64,000 nt of DNA. Origin: Pseudevernia furfuracea. Its lineage: Eukaryota; Ascomycota; Lecanoromycetes; Lecanorales; Parmeliaceae. The notes under the pieces are model-generated. The model was not told the DNA's origin. It saw nothing but the letters and a program-made list of their open reading frames with translations, and ran no database searches. The translations under genes and the position numbers were made by a program. The DNA is taken from the NCBI GenBank assembly GCA_022315425.1, contig JAIUPT010000032.1:546501-610500 (forward strand). Reading direction: 5' to 3'. Shown here one piece after another: positions 1 to 12,718 of this stretch. Position 1 is the first letter of the stretch. Every line of letters begins with the position of its first letter.

Positions 1-1183
1 AAAGGGTACTATTGAAGTCCTTTGTTGTATTGAAAAATTCTGGAGCACCTAGATCAAATGGGTTTGCTGTGCATAGCGACGCAAGAAAGGTGAAGAGGAA
101 GCAGGAAAACAAGGTACCGAGCATTGTGGCCGGCCGGAATCATGACTTTCCTAGAAGCTCTAGTCATTCCAAGCGAGCAGGATATCATTACAAGAGATGG
201 TTGTAAGGAGCTCTTCACCTTCAATTAAGAGTCGTGTGCCTCGCGTTCACCAATGCCTCCAATGTGTTGTCCGCGCTTCGGTTGTAAATCCCACGTAAAG
301 AATTCGACTTTCCGACCAATCCTTTCCATTTCCACGTTCCGGTAGCTCGGTAAGAAGCAGAAGTAAGAGACATATATGATGCGCGACAAGTATGAGAAAA
401 CTCAATTTTTCGTGAGCGCGAATACAAACTGGATACAACAAATTGCCTCATGGAAATCATCTCCCTTTGACAAACTGGGACAAACCGTACGAGGATTACC
501 GACTAGCTCCGCGTTCTTTTTATGGACTTTCCAAGTCTCGGTCGCTTTGCGTCAAGACCGACACAATGCCATAGACCCCAACGCTCATAGAGAATAGAAA
601 GAACAAGTCACGAAGCATGCAATATTTATATTGGTCTTTAAACAGCCTTCACTTCCTTCATGAAATGCACGATGCCATTCTGAACAGATCTTGCCTTCTA
701 CTGCAGATGTCACAAGCTCTCAGCGGATCGGTATCAAGCCAAGTGCATTTTCTGCCTCCTGGTTAGGGTCCACCTTGCAGCAATCATATCAAACCATTAG
801 CTTTCAGCCCCTACTCGGCACCTTCCCACTGTCGAGCTCGTTTGACAGCGAGAATATAGCATTCAGCTCCACATGGTCGAGCTTGTCAGCGCCATAGTCC
901 GAATTGGAGTGTTATGTGTTTGTTATATGCTGTAGGTTGGATCGTATAAATCAAACAAATTGATGATCAGCAGGGTCTGATGCTATTGTTGACTTTGAGG
1001 AGTGTCGAGGGCAAAGAAGCCATCATAAGGGATCGAAAGGGTGGGGCCTCGGGGCCTCATTGTCCTCCCGCTACTCTAAGTCCTCACAATAATATTGAAT
1101 ATGAACACAACCAAATCACACTATGGAAAGCGAGGAGAGTAGAATTCCTAGTCACAGAATATTCGAAATGCCTTCAGCAGTCA
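1..1183. other. No supported gene; upstream of CENP-I
   Basis: I see no conserved protein in either strand. The open frames here are short, overlap one another and do not resemble known families. The last few hundred bases presumably hold the promoter and leader of the CENP-I gene that follows. Confidence 0.5.
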
Positions 1184-3505
1184 ATGGTCAAGGGCCTTTC
1201 TTATTCCTCAATGAAAAAATCCGTGCTAACGGTCATAGACCGCATCTTAGAAGAAGCACTTGACCACTTGATATTGGGCATGTTTACTTCTACCTACACT
1301 TCACATAATACTCTTCTGACTGTATAGACAGCATCGGAAATCCAAACGAAGAAGAAGTATCACGTATTGAAGATTCATCTTGAAACGATCGAGTCTCATG
1401 CCCAACAACAAGGCTTGACAGCCGCAACCCTGAAGCGGATCCTTCAAGTGCTAACATGTGCCAATGCTCTCGACCAAACGACTCAAAAGGCATTGATCAA
1501 AATCTTATATCCTGCTGGCCCGATTCCATCTCATTTGATATGTATTGTTGTGAGTGGTTTGGGCTATGGCAGTCGAAAGGCTTCAGTGTCCAGCCAGCAA
1601 CTGCTGCTCAAATGGATGGTTATGGTTCACAACAATCTTGAGGATCCTTCCATATTGTCTAGCCTCTACAGCGTTTTCTTCAATTTCTTGGACATGAATA
1701 GTCTTCGTGCGGATATATGCCCTCTCCTTGCCCAAATCACCAAGAGGAAACATGTCAAACCATTTCGAGTCCAGATGCTGCAAGATCTTAGCAAGAAGGT
1801 TGGTCGAGAGCCTGCGCTTTCGAAGCTCATGCAGATCTACGACGCGTATGCTCCAGGTATCTTAGACATCAAGAGAGTGGCCGGTCGAGTTCCAGAATTT
1901 TCACATCCCGACCCCGAATGGGCCAATCAGCTCCAAAGGATCCTGGAGAGAGCAGATCACCCGTCTGCGGATCCCCTTCATCAACGAGAGACAATCCCAT
2001 CATTTCGCCAAGGATTCAAGAGACTCCGATTATCGGCTTCAGTAGAAGGATCCTACAGTCTCGACCGAATTGAGAACGCGGAAGATCTAGTCAACAACAT
2101 TGAAAACATCAGGATCACAGGGCTAGCAACGTCAGACCTGGACGACCCAGTACTGCTGAGATACCTGAGGCTTGGCTCTGAGGATACTCATACAGAGGAT
2201 GTCAATGAGTGCCTCTCCAAAGCCTTCATGCAGCAACTCGACAGCTTAACGAGTGGTCGAGATGCGAAGAAGCCGCTGGCGGAGGTTCTGGACGAGGCTT
2301 TAGCATACACCCACTATACCAAGGTAGGTAATTAAACTCTCGGGTGCTTCAAGTGAGCAAGTTTAGGGCTATATGTACGCAACGTATGCTGACACTTATA
2401 TTCCAGACTTTACCCGTACCCGTAATGACCTTCCTCGAAAGGTACCTCACAAGATGGCTACCACCGCAACACCAACAGGTAATCTTAGATCTCTTATCCC
2501 ACCTCCCCCTCCAATCGTTCACTGGTAAGCCCTTCGCCCCCCTGACACCACCAATTTTACTCATCGCTCAAAGCCCTCCAAACCGCTCTGCTCAACCCTC
2601 TCGAGACCGCTCTACTCAGAGCCCCAACCCCCATCAACCCCCTCCCCACCCTGCTAACCTTCTATACCACGCTCCTCACGAAATGGACCACCCATCTCCT
2701 CTCCGCGCCATCCCCCCCAACACCCACCCAAACGGCCGTCCTCTTCGACCTCACCAAACACACAACCCTGCTGACGCAAACCCTCCTCACAACAACCCCC
2801 ACCGTATCCACCGTCTCCCTGATCATCGCGCACCTTTCGACCCTCCCGCCCTTGGTCGCACCACCCCTGTCGATCCCCCTGCCCCCGCCCCCGCCACTGA
2901 CGACCTACCTCATCATCTTCACATCGGCCTCCCTCTCAACCCTATCCCGTCTCTGCTCGCTCCTCACCAGCTGGAAGGTCGCTTTCGAGAGCAACACCAG
3001 GACGCCTCGGGACCAAGAGCAAATCGAATCGCTCAACGCAGCATTGATGGACACGTGTAACCTGCTCTTCCGCTCTCGGGCGTTCAACGCAGCCGATGGG
3101 CATGCGTTGGGTTGCCTCATCCCGCCGCCTGTGGTGACTGGTCTTTCGACCTATACGGGCGGATTGGATCCGCCGCAACTGCTCACGAGTCTCTTTTCGC
3201 TGAGCCACAACCCAAGCTTGTCGGCCTTGAGTATTACTGCTTTCCGCGAAGTTGAGGATGCCGCTGAGGAGAAGCAGCCGGGGAGTGTAGCTGTGAGACA
3301 CGCTGGACCAATCACAATGAAAAGTTTGGCGCAGTTGGGAAGGGAAGGTGGCGTGAAAATGGGGTGGAAGGAGTACAGAGTACTTGTGCTGAGATGGTTG
3401 GAGGGTGTTGGGATCAATGGAATTTCAGACTTTGGGGCAGCGACTATGCCTGGCATGAAAGGTGGACAGGATGCAGGAGCTCGAGCGAAAGCAGGAGTGG
3501 CATGA
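1184..3505 (+). CDS. mis6: Centromere protein I (Mis6/Ctf3 family)
   Basis: Inner-kinetochore protein of the constitutive centromere-associated network, which in fungi helps load and hold CENP-A nucleosomes. The Mis6/CENP-I core is clear from about 1380: a conserved stretch around LYPAGPIPSHLICIVVSGLG, then LLLKWMVMVHNNLE and the block ending in YDAYAPGIL. Exons: about 1328-2323, 2407-2524 and 2574-3505. Both downstream introns have good GT-AG ends and keep frame. The 5' end is not resolved. An upstream segment in the same frame (ATG at 1184, containing VIDRILEEA) resembles the family N-terminus, but an in-frame TAG at 1325-1327 lies between. The only obvious intron (1282-1327, donor GTTTAC, acceptor GTATAG) would shift the frame. 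The C-terminal third is proline- and leucine-rich with low-complexity coding. Identity is confident, the start is not. Confidence 0.86.
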
Positions 3506-3803
3506 ATCGAACAAAGTTTTGTCTTCTCTTTTTCGCCAAGCAATCTAGTGAAAAAGTGCAAGCATAGCGGCCTAATTGCTACAGCGTTCGTCCTCGAAGT
3601 CTAAGAAAAATTGCCACCACTTCCTTCATGCTCCTAATCCACGATCTGCTCATGACAGCATCTGAAGCTCGTGGTAACATAATCTTTTCTCTGGCTTGTA
3701 GGACAGTAATACGCTCTCAATACATGCAATTTCAATTTTGCAATTGCTGATCATCGTTAGCGCTGCAGTCATGCGTAGGAAACGCCACAAATACTAGCGT
3801 ACC

Positions 3804-4718
3804 TTAGAAGCACTTGCGGTGGACGATGGAGGGTCCGCTCTCATCATACTCTTGCTTGGAGATCCACATTTGCTGGAAGGTGGACAGAGAAGCCAAGATG
3901 GAACCACCGATCCAGACGGAGTATTTACGCTCAGGAGGTGCAATAATCTTGACCTTCATCGATGATGGGGCAAGGGCGGTGATTTCCTTCTGCATACGAT
4001 CCGAGATACCAGGGTACATGGTAGTTCCACCGGACTAATTCATATCAGCTAATGTCTCCAAAATGAGTGGCCCTATATTATCCATACCATGACGATGTTG
4101 CCGTAAAGGTCCTTTCGGACATCGACATCGCACTTCATGATAGAGTTGAAGGTGGTGACGTGGATGCCTCCGCTCTCGAGACCCAAAACACTTGGCTGGA
4201 AGAGAGCCTCAGGAGCTCGGAAACGCTCGTTACCAATGGTGATAACCTGGCCATCGGGAAGCTCATAAGACTTCTCTAAGCTAGAGCTCTGGCTAGCGGT
4301 CTGGATTTCCTGCTCGAAGTCGAGGGCAACGTAGCAAAGCTTCTCCTTCATGTCACGAACGATTTCCCGCTCGGCAGTGGTCGAGAATGGGTATCCACGC
4401 TCGGCCAAGATCTTCATCAAGTAGTCGGTAAGATCACGACCAGCCATATCGATACGCGAGATAGCGTGGGGAAGAGCGAAACCCTCGTAGATGGGGACAA
4501 CGTGAGTAACACCATCTCCGGAATCGAGAACGATACCGGTGGTACGTCCAGAAGCGTACAATGAGAGCACGGCCTGGATGGAGACGTAGAAAGCGGGGGC
4601 ATTGAAGGTTTCAAAGACAATCTGTGTCATCTTCTCACGGTTGGATTTGGGGTTGATTGGCGCTTCGGTGAGCAGCACGGGGTGCTCCTCGGGCGCAACA
4701 CGTAGCTCGTTGTAGAAG

Positions 4719-4754
<36 letters not shown>

Positions 4755-5384
4755 GTGACAACACCGTGCTCGATAGGGTACCTCAGAGTCAGAATACCAC
4801 GCTTTGACTGTGCCTCATCTCCAACATAAGAGTCTTTCTGACCCATGCCGATCATGATACTGAGAGCAGGTCAGCTTTGGTGTCCCAAGCAGGCGCGAGG
4901 TCCGGAGCTCTAAGGGGGTGAATTGAGGCCATACCCATGATGACGAGGTCTACCGACAATGGAGGCTATACAAAGCATCAGCAAGCTATAGCCCCAAGAG
5001 TAGCGGCTTGATTGTAGCCAAAATGCCAGGATGCGACTCACGAAATACAGCTCTAGGAGCATCGTCACCGGCAAAACCGGCCTTGCACATTCCTGAGCTA
5101 CAAAAGATCAGCCATGAACGGCGAGATTGACTCCCCAACAATGACAGCTTGACAGATGCTCTCTGCAGCAGTTTTGAGGACCAGAATTGTGGCCATGGGT
5201 ATCAGGCGGCCATAGGACACATACCCATTGTCGATAACGAGGGCTGCAACTTCTTCTATATTGATCGAAAAGAGCCTGTTAGCAGTAATTTCTGTTTTGT
5301 TCAAGGTCGCCTTTGGTACTAAAGGCCCTTTATGCTTGGGGCCAATGGTGTAGGGACAAGGTCAAAGTTCAGCTTACCTTCCAT
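3804..5384 (-). CDS. ACT1: Actin
   Basis: Cytoskeletal actin, the ATP-binding filament protein. The model has six exons: 5384-5378, 5255-5225, 5097-5042, 4965-4935, 4859-4088 and 4034-3804. Together they give 1128 nt, exactly 375 residues plus stop, the canonical actin length. The order [40 protein letters not shown], the phosphate-loop region LDSGDGVTH, and the terminal IVHRKCF are all present. The first exon is only 7 nt (Met-Glu plus one base). The coding region is 5' intron-rich, with four introns in the first 45 codons or so, as often seen in fungal actin genes. CENP-I lies tail to tail, 298 bp away. I see no damage; this should be a functional gene. Confidence 0.98.
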
Positions 5385-6443
5385 AGCGGCGGACTGTAGT
5401 GAAAGATGATAGCTTTAGAGAGGGGATTGCGATCTTTCAGAAGCTTGCAGTGTGTGCTTCAAGGAGACTAGGAGATGTGGGTTTGGAAGAAGGTCAACGA
5501 GGAAGCCGTCGGTCGTATTTAGTGTTGACAGCGGAGGCAAGAAGGAGCAGCCGTTGATGTTGGGCGTTCTGTGGGACGGAGTGCCAAGCGACGCTACTAA
5601 AAATTTTAGTACTGTACCCTACGGTAGTCTTTGCCGCTCGTTGCCTTTTTCTTTCCAAATTTATGGCTGGTGGTTCCTGGGGATTTGTCGAGCTGACGGC
5701 AGTGTCATTTGTCTACGCAATCTCGAATATATTTGCCAGGCAGCATGTTACGGACTGTTCTCATTGGGCCAGGGCAGCATTACGCGCGTACAATTTGACA
5801 GAAATGATTTCTATTCTGGCTGCCTCGAAGGCTTCACGATTGGAGTATAGAAGGCAGCTACTTTCTATCGAACAGCTCGTGACCAACTGCAAGGGCAACA
5901 CGTCCGAGATTCAGACTCTGCTGAGCTTGAAACGTTCGATGGTCCTTCCGTCCGCAAAAATAGATGGCGGGGTGTAATGTCGCTAATCTTCAGCCGCAGG
6001 GACGGCGATAATGAGTCTCCAGTGTCGTAGGTATCATGTTATTTATCACCAGGCTACCATGACTCTTCACTGTTCGAGAACAGATCCTCAACAAGTTTGA
6101 TGGAGACCTGCAGAAATACGAGAGATCGAACGTTGGCTGGCCGCAGAAGACGTTCGAAAGTGAAAGAAGCTTCCAGTGCATTCGTGAACCATCGTCAAAT
6201 TTTCCATCGGACGAACGTCATTGAACTAATGTGAAGACCACAACAACGACAAACATCTTTAATAATAAGGAGAGAAGGTCGCGATTGATAATTTGATGCG
6301 CATCTCTTTGTCCCCTCATATTCGTCTTGGCTTCTTCTCTGCTGACTAAATCACAATCAAAGCCTTGAAATTGTACATTTTTAAATTTCACGCAAATAAA
6401 TTACTAGTCTCTGCCTCCATTCTTGCCCCTTATACAACCCAAC
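5385..6443. other. Intergenic, divergent promoters of actin and FES1
   Basis: About 1.06 kb between the actin start (minus strand) and the FES1 start (plus strand). Both transcripts leave this region, so it should hold both promoters. Pyrimidine-rich sequence lies just 5' of each start. Open frames at 5452-5850 and 5663-5977 have no recognisable similarity and I do not call them genes. Confidence 0.6.
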
Positions 6444-7097
6444 ATGGATCCGGGCATGAACCAGCTCTTAAAGTGGAGCATCGAGAATTCCGAAAACCCT
6501 TCCGCCGACCCAACCTCCAACACCGACCCCAAAGCCCAGCGTCCCTCAGGCCGCCCCATCAACGCCGAAGCCCTCAATTCCCTCTTCGGAGGCCCATCCG
6601 ATGCCGACTTGATGAAAGAATCCATGGCTGCTGCACTATCACCCCAGATCACGCTCGAGAATAAGCTTGTCGCCATGGATAACTTCGAGCAACTGATCGA
6701 AAACCTCGACAATGCGAACAACTTGGAAGTTCTGGGTCTGTGGGCGCCACTGGTACAGCTATTGAAGAGCGATGAAGCGGATTTGAGGAGATACGCGGCG
6801 TGGTGTGTGGGCACCGCCGTGCAGAACAATGTCAAGGCTCAAGAGAGACTCTTGGCCGTGGGTGCTCTATCAGTCCTCACCCATCTCTCGACCGAAGACT
6901 CCAATGAGCCCGTGAGGAGAAAGGCTATCTATGCGTTGTCGAGCGAGATCAGAAACTTCCAGCCAGGTCTTGATGCAGCCTTGAAGACGTTGCCCAAGGG
7001 GATAGCACCCGAGGGTGCGATTGATGCTGGTGATATGGAGGCTGTTGATCGAGTCATCGAGCAGCTGAGGGAGGAGTCGGCGCGGAAGGCCGCTTGA
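6444..7097 (+). CDS. FES1: Hsp70 nucleotide exchange factor Fes1
   Basis: Cytosolic armadillo-type exchange factor that releases ADP from Hsp70 (Ssa-class) and so promotes substrate release and degradation of misfolded proteins. It is a single exon of 217 residues. The start is taken at ATG 6444, because the family begins MDxxLNxLLKWSIENS and the seven residues upstream in the same frame do not match. Residues 1-16 form the typical N-terminal helix. A linker rich in Pro, Ser and Asn follows. Armadillo repeats run from about residue 70 (ENKLVAMDNFEQLIENLDNANN, then LRRYAAWCVGTAVQNN). The protein ends in a charged helix. Length matches the fungal family. Its 3' end faces the derlin gene, about 0.3 kb away. 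Confidence 0.95.
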   Translation: MDPGMNQLLKWSIENSENPSADPTSNTDPKAQRPSGRPINAEALNSLFGGPSDADLMKESMAAALSPQITLENKLVAMDNFEQLIENLDNANNLEVLGLWAPLVQLLKSDEADLRRYAAWCVGTAVQNNVKAQERLLAVGALSVLTHLSTEDSNEPVRRKAIYALSSEIRNFQPGLDAALKTLPKGIAPEGAIDAGDMEAVDRVIEQLREESARKAA

Positions 7098-7403
7098 AGG
7101 AGGGACGGATTTACCGACACGGGATGGGAGACTATGTGATACCAATATGCATGATAGACAAATGACATTTTCAGCTCATTAGTTCGTTCTCAAAGTGCAC
7201 GTAGAATTCAAATTGTACCAAGATGCATTTCGATTGCTGACCACCCGTGTCCGCATATGTACATAGGTGCAAATCCACTTCACTTCCTCATCCATACACC
7301 TATACACGATGTTGGTATACAGTTCCCATGCCAAACACCTCAAGATGCTCCATGTCATTGCGCAAATCCCATATCGTAACAGACATCTCTCCATGAATTA
7401 TAT

Positions 7404-8268
7404 TCACCGTACTTCCGGCGCTGCAGCGGCTGCAATCTCATTATTGATCGGTGCAGCTCCCGTGTCAGCTGGCGGTCTCTCAAACAGGTTCCTCCAGAAT
7501 TGTGGCGGATCAAGGGGCCGTTGGCCACCATGTAAGGACGGATAGACGTCGCTGAAGAAGTACCAAACTAGCAAGGGAAAGTCAGCGATTGTGTTCCTCG
7601 AGCCCACTTCACGCAGCAGGTACTCACTGTGCCCAACGATTACCCCACAAATCTCGTCCTTCGGCACCGTCCCATGCAACACCAAGCTAAATGCCATCAA
7701 AACCCAGGGCAGATACGGCGCCGTAAAGACTAGCAATCCCAGAAAGCTCAATCTCGTCTCTGGATTCCGCCTGCTCCATATGTACACCAAAGAACTTGAT
7801 AACGCGGATCCTAGGAAAGGTATGCTAAGCATGGGAGAGAGGGCGAGAAGGAGAGTGGTGGCATAGACGAGAAGCCATGAGAATTGAGCGGGAGAACGAC
7901 CTGATGATTCTTCGAGAAGGCGGGAATAGCGCTGTAGGAAGAAGACGTGGAAGAGGAGGTCGAGTGAGAGGGGGCCGAAGTAGAGAAAAGTCGTTATTAG
8001 TCGCCAGTACTTCAAATATAGTCAGCTTCCTGTACCTAGCATAGTTCACCAAGATTCTTACCTGATTCTTCACAAATACAGCCCTGAAGCTGTAGAAGAG
8101 TTGGAATGGCGTAATGACATGACATTGAACGAGTACAGATGTGATTATTGTAGCTGTAGTCCAGTATCGCGTACAGGCGGGCATCTCGTAGAACCATTGT
8201 TCCAGCGGGAACTGTCCTATTGCGCCGCCTCCTCCCCCGGCCCCACCAAGCATGTTGTCCATGTCCAT
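7404..8268 (-). CDS. Derlin (Der1/Dfm1 family)
   Basis: Rhomboid pseudoprotease of the ER membrane that takes part in retrotranslocation of misfolded proteins (ERAD). Three exons: 8268-8062, 8009-7628 and 7567-7404, giving 250 residues. After a glycine-rich start come the signature FYEMPACTRYWTTAT, the stretch TPFQLFYSFRAVFVKNQYWR, and FFLQRYSRLLEESSG. The derlin WR motif sits at the exon 1/2 junction, and several hydrophobic helices follow. The derlin C-terminal block VWYFFSDVYPSLHGG is rebuilt by removing the 60-nt intron 7568-7627; without that splice the reading enters a non-homologous stretch. The C-terminal tail is short and Ala/Pro-rich. Der1 versus Dfm1 orthology cannot be settled by eye. 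Confidence 0.94.
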
Positions 8269-8899
8269 GATTGCGGCGTTATAAGTAGGCTGGCGGTGTG
8301 ACTATGGACAGAAAGGAATTTATGCGGAAATTGATGAGTCTACGAGTCAGAAGAATCTCATTATGATTACTGTGGTGTGTAAGTGTGGTGTTGGTTTACA
8401 ACAGCAAGGTGGCATCAAGTGTATCAGCTTGCAGGTGTTGGCTTTCGGAGCCTCTGAACACAAAGACCCGGGCCGGAATTCAGCCGAGACAGCCGCTATC
8501 TCCATGACAGCTAGCGGGGTATGCGGATCACTCTAGCGTCAACAACGCCTAGGTTTCGCGATAAAACACGATGGCTGGTGAGGCTGGTATTTGAACTACA
8601 GACACAGCTCTTATACTCTCCTCGCATCTCTTTCTCGTACTTTGCGGTGCCATCTCAAGTCTATTGCATTGCTGACCAAAGTTCTCCTGTGTAAGATCAG
8701 CGCGCAAAGCGACGGCTACTTGCAGGTACTCGTACCTCGAACACGAACGGCTTCGAGTCGCGCGAGCTTCACTTTACTCGAGCGGCGGCGCCTTCACTTT
8801 CTCGAGCACTGTCGCATTGTAAGCTTTATCGCCGAGCCATAACTTGCTAGGTTCAGAATAACTTGATCAAATCTCATACCTCAAAAAGCTCCAGGCGCA
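8269..8899. other. Divergent intergenic region, derlin / CENP-A
   Basis: 631 bp between two outward-facing genes, so both promoters must lie here. I see no coding potential I can support. The 3' half is pyrimidine-rich and contains CTTTACTCGAGCG-type sequence shortly before the CENP-A start. Confidence 0.5.
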
Positions 8900-9544
8900 A
8901 TGGCAGGCCAAAAGCAACAAACTGCCAAACGCACCACGGGCGCCGTTCCCATCGGCCTCAAGAAGAAAGGAGCGCGCCCATCTACAGGAGGGAAGACTTC
9001 GAGAAAGAGTATGGGAACTCCAAAAGTCTCTAAGCGGAAGAGCGCAGCGGCGCAAGGTTGGTGCCTCCCAAGCAAAATTGGAGCGGAATCGACTATCCCT
9101 CTGCAGCAGGCCGTGTTTCTTAAACATTGCGCTGACATGTCCTGTCACAGACGAGGACGCCACCCGCAAGGCTCGCCGCTACAAACCCGGCACCGTCGCT
9201 CTCCGAGAAATCCGTCGCTACCAGCGCACAACCGACCTACTACTTCTGAAACTCCCATTCTCCCGCCTCGTGAGTGTTTTAAGTCACCATTGCTCGGTGT
9301 AACCGCCTCATTAACACAGATCTAGGTTCGCGAAATCGGTCTCTCCCTCCTACCCGTCGACGGCGACTCCCTGCGCTGGCAAAGCCAAGCCATACAAGCG
9401 CTCCAAGAAGCCGCTGAAGCATTCATGGTACATCTATTCGAAGACACCAACCTGTGCGCCATCCACGCCAAACGGGTCACGATAATGCAGAAGGATGTCC
9501 AGTTAGCGAGACGGATCAGGGGTGCCTGGGGTGGTCTGGGATAG
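8900..9544 (+). CDS. cenpA: Centromeric histone H3 variant (CENP-A/CenH3)
   Basis: Replaces H3 in centromeric nucleosomes and marks the kinetochore site. Exons 8900-9056, 9151-9269 and 9326-9544 give 164 residues. The histone fold is unmistakable: RYKPGTVALREIRRYQRTT, LPFSRLVREI, then ALQEAAEAF and LFEDTNLCAIHAKRVTI, ending QLARRIRG. Three features separate it from canonical H3. The N-terminal tail of about 55 residues is diverged and lacks the H3 ARTKQTARKS start. Loop 1 is lengthened (LLPVDGDSLRWQ where H3 has a shorter KTDLRFQ). The C-terminus is a short non-H3 extension (AWGGLG). The last two are typical of CENP-A. Intron positions inside the fold keep frame exactly. Confidence 0.95.
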
Positions 9545-10064
9545 TCGGGTGGGGAAGAAGTGATGGACCGTCTGGAGGCATGGGGAGTGGCTATTTCTTT
9601 CGTGCCATTTGTACGTGGAGAGGAGGGAAGCGAAAAGGCGTTGTTTGCTGCTCCTTTCCTTCACGCCAAATACGGATACAGGCTTCTGTCGCTGGAAGAT
9701 ATGCAGCCGTTTTCTGCTGCCAAAGCAATTGTGGGTTGCTTTTGCTTGAAGATTTCAAGGGGGGTCATGTATACCAGGCAACTGCTCTCAGGTTCATGGA
9801 GGGATGTAATGCAACAGGTCGATAGTTGACTCTTCCAGGAGCAATTGAGTAGTACATCTATGTAGCCCATCGAAATCGAAAAGAAAACCCTCCATAGCCA
9901 GAGAGCCCACAATGCGAATATCTCCACACATGCATGCATGCCCAGCTGCCAAAACTATAAGACTGAAGGTTTTGCCCAGCGAGCGCCATATAGCACACAT
10001 TAGCCACCCACATGCTCGCTGTCTCAATCACAATAAGGTCGTTTCATCAATAATAAATGTATGT
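9545..10064. other. Convergent intergenic region, CENP-A / MAU2
   Basis: 520 bp between the stop codons of two facing genes. It should hold both 3' UTRs. No conserved open frame was recognised. Confidence 0.5.
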
Positions 10065-12429
10065 TCAGTTTACCCCCATAGCAACCGCATAACTCTCCCC
10101 CTCTTCTGCCATGCGCACATCGTACCCGTCAAGATCCCTGTTCATCGCTTCCTGCAACGCCTGTGGCAGACTGCCCGAAGTCTCTACCCCACTCTGCCTC
10201 GCCTTTCCCGCCTCCTCGTTTCTCCCCGCCACCTCAAGCGTATCAGCCATCAGTCCCGCGCTGACACTCATCCACAGCCCATTCATAGACTGCTGAGCCA
10301 AACTCTGGCTGGCGCGGGCGCAACTCTCCGCCTGCTCGCCCACAACGCCGCGGAAGAATTTCCAGGACATGAAGTTGAGTACCATGCACATGAGATGTTT
10401 GTTGTCAGTTTGCTTAGAGACTTGAAGGGCGGATTGGAGATATTGCTTTGTGAGGAGGATGGTGTCTGGTGAGGTGGTAGCGGCAACGAGATGGTAGGCG
10501 GAACGAATCTGGTGGTTTTGGTTCTGCGGGCAGAGGGGCTCGAGATTTGATACAAGCAAAGGTACGAGATGGTTTTGGGGATGAGAAGGCGAGCGGATGA
10601 TTAATATCATGTTGAGAGTGGAGAGGATGGAGATGTCAAGGGATATTTGGGAGCGTGACCGTTGCTCAGAAGGTGCTGGAAGAGATAGAACGGAGCTCTG
10701 GTACAACGAGAGAGCTTTCGCAAGGTTACCAATACCTTGGTAGATGACCGCCTCGAGATATGCTTTGAGGAGAAGTAGGGGCTCTGGAGTCTTGACCATC
10801 GATCCAACGCTGGCCTCGATCTTAGACTGCTGCTCTTTAGCGGCCAACCATGACGTCCGAGCACACAGCGCGAATGCCAGATAGAGTCGCATGTAGCAAG
10901 TCGTGTGTTCCCGCCAAGCTTGTTGGGAGGACGCAAGCGTAATAGACTTGGGTACTTTGCTGTTTTGTCGTTGCGCCCCTGGACAGATATTAGGAAGATG
11001 AGAATGGATTTATAATCATTGACTCACGTTCTATACTTTTAATGCCTTCCTCGAGCAGGTGCTCCGACTTCTTACCATCCACCGTATTCCGATTTGCCAT
11101 GGAGGCACCGCCTAGGAGGTACCCAACGTTGTAGATATCTTCTTTTGGCATCCAGTTGAACATCAAGACGATCGTATTATTGTTTCTTCTCCGAACAATA
11201 CCAGTTTGACTCTTACAAGACGGCATTCTCGCGGCTGGAATGGGGATAGCAAAAGATCCGTCATCGGTCCAAGATTGACTTGAATTTACGGTCCTTAGTG
11301 CATTCTGCATGATCTGCATTTTTGATATTGCTTGAAGAGGTTCAAATTGTTGCAGTTGGCAGCACAGATCCACAAAAGACATCAAGACTGTCAACTGATG
11401 TAGTTCTTCAGTTGCAGGATCCAGCTGTAAACTTCTTACGGCAGCCAGCGCTCGCTGCGCTTCCTCATAGTACTCAGCGTTACTAGATATCCTAAGACAG
11501 GTCAAGGCCTCGAGGGTCGTGCCGATAGCGAGGATGGCCTTGTCCCCATAATTACGGGCCACAGATATGATGCTTTTGAACTGGTTGAGGGCTGCGATCA
11601 GATCCTGATGAGACGAAAGCTCAAGATGCATGGAGACCTTGAGAAATCGGAAGGCGTAAACCCATGCTACATGTTGGTAGGCCTCGGCGTCTTTCAATAT
11701 TCCGTCAAGGAACTTGAAAGTAGCCCGAGGGGTCTTTGAAAATTGTATCCGAGCAAGCAGGTGCTGCATGTTGTATTTGAGATCAAAGAAACGATGGCGG
11801 TCGCAAAGTACGATTCCTTTATTTAGACTGTCCTCTGCTTCCATGGTGTTCTCTGTCTCCTCAAAAAGGATGGTAGCATACCGTAGTCTTACCATGGCTT
11901 CTTTCTCGGGCTCCATTTTGAAATACTTTAGGACAGCCTCGAGACAGCCTAACCCGGTTGCCATCATCTTGTAGTAGGCTTGCATTTTACTTTCTCGATG
12001 GGCTATGTCTGCCATCGAGCCAAAGCCATAAGCTGCTGCGAAGTATTCTTCAGCTAGAGAAAGTAAGAGCAGCTGATAATCGAGTGGAGGAGTCTGATAT
12101 GGAGGCAGCGGCATATTTTGCCTACCAGAGTACTCATTGCTGGCAGTTGCGGCAAGCGGAGGGGCCGGGGCTGAAGGTACCGGGATCGCTACGGCGAAAG
12201 CTCGCTGCTGTGTCTGCAATTGAGGGATCGGTTGCCTGTGCTGGAGTGCGCCGCCAACAGGCGCGATGGTGCTATTCGCTTGGTACGCGTTCGCGTTGTA
12301 AGAATCGTACCCATATGCTGTGAACCTGGGAGACTGCTGAGGAGGGTACTGGGCTGAATACCGTGCGTTGGAGGGTGATTGCTGTATAGCTGTTTGTCTG
12401 GCGTGTGGATCCTGGGCTTGATATGCCAT
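10065..12429 (-). CDS. SCC4: Cohesin loading factor Mau2/Scc4
   Basis: TPR-type partner of the cohesin loader Scc2/NIPBL, needed to place cohesin on chromosomes. Two exons, 12429-11028 and 10978-10065, give 771 residues. The first 100 or so residues are Gln/Pro/Ser/Tyr-rich and probably disordered. Helical TPR-like repeats then run to near the C-terminus, starting at DYQLLLLSLAEEYFAAAYG and including AEDSLNKGIVLCDRHRFFDLK and LMCMVLNFMSWKFFRG. The intron (10979-11027, donor GTGAGT, acceptor CCAG) is supported because ATAGAAC joins GGGCGC in frame. This architecture and length match filamentous-fungal Mau2. Its start is 289 bp from the oppositely directed acyl hydrolase gene. Confidence 0.92.
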
Positions 12430-12718
12430 GGTTCCTGATATAACTCCCTGTTGAAGTTACTGCAATTTCCCACACGTTTCCACCGTGTCCTAGGCATCCC
12501 AACGCGCCTCCGTGCCCATTCCAATCGTATGATTGCAGTGATTCGCGGACTCGAGACTAAGACTCCTGTTCTGGTGCTTTCTCTGCGGCACTCCGCGCTA
12601 AACGCGCCTGATCTGCCACCAGCTGCCGAGGCTCGGCGATGACGATCGATCTGATTCTAACCAAGTGAGATCTGAAGTGACATCGACACGTATCTAACTC
12701 TCCCTGGTCCTGGCAACA

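Noticed and set aside
980..1327. 115-codon frame as an independent gene
   Set aside because: Its 3' part resembles the N-terminus of CENP-I, so it is better seen as an unresolved 5' exon region.
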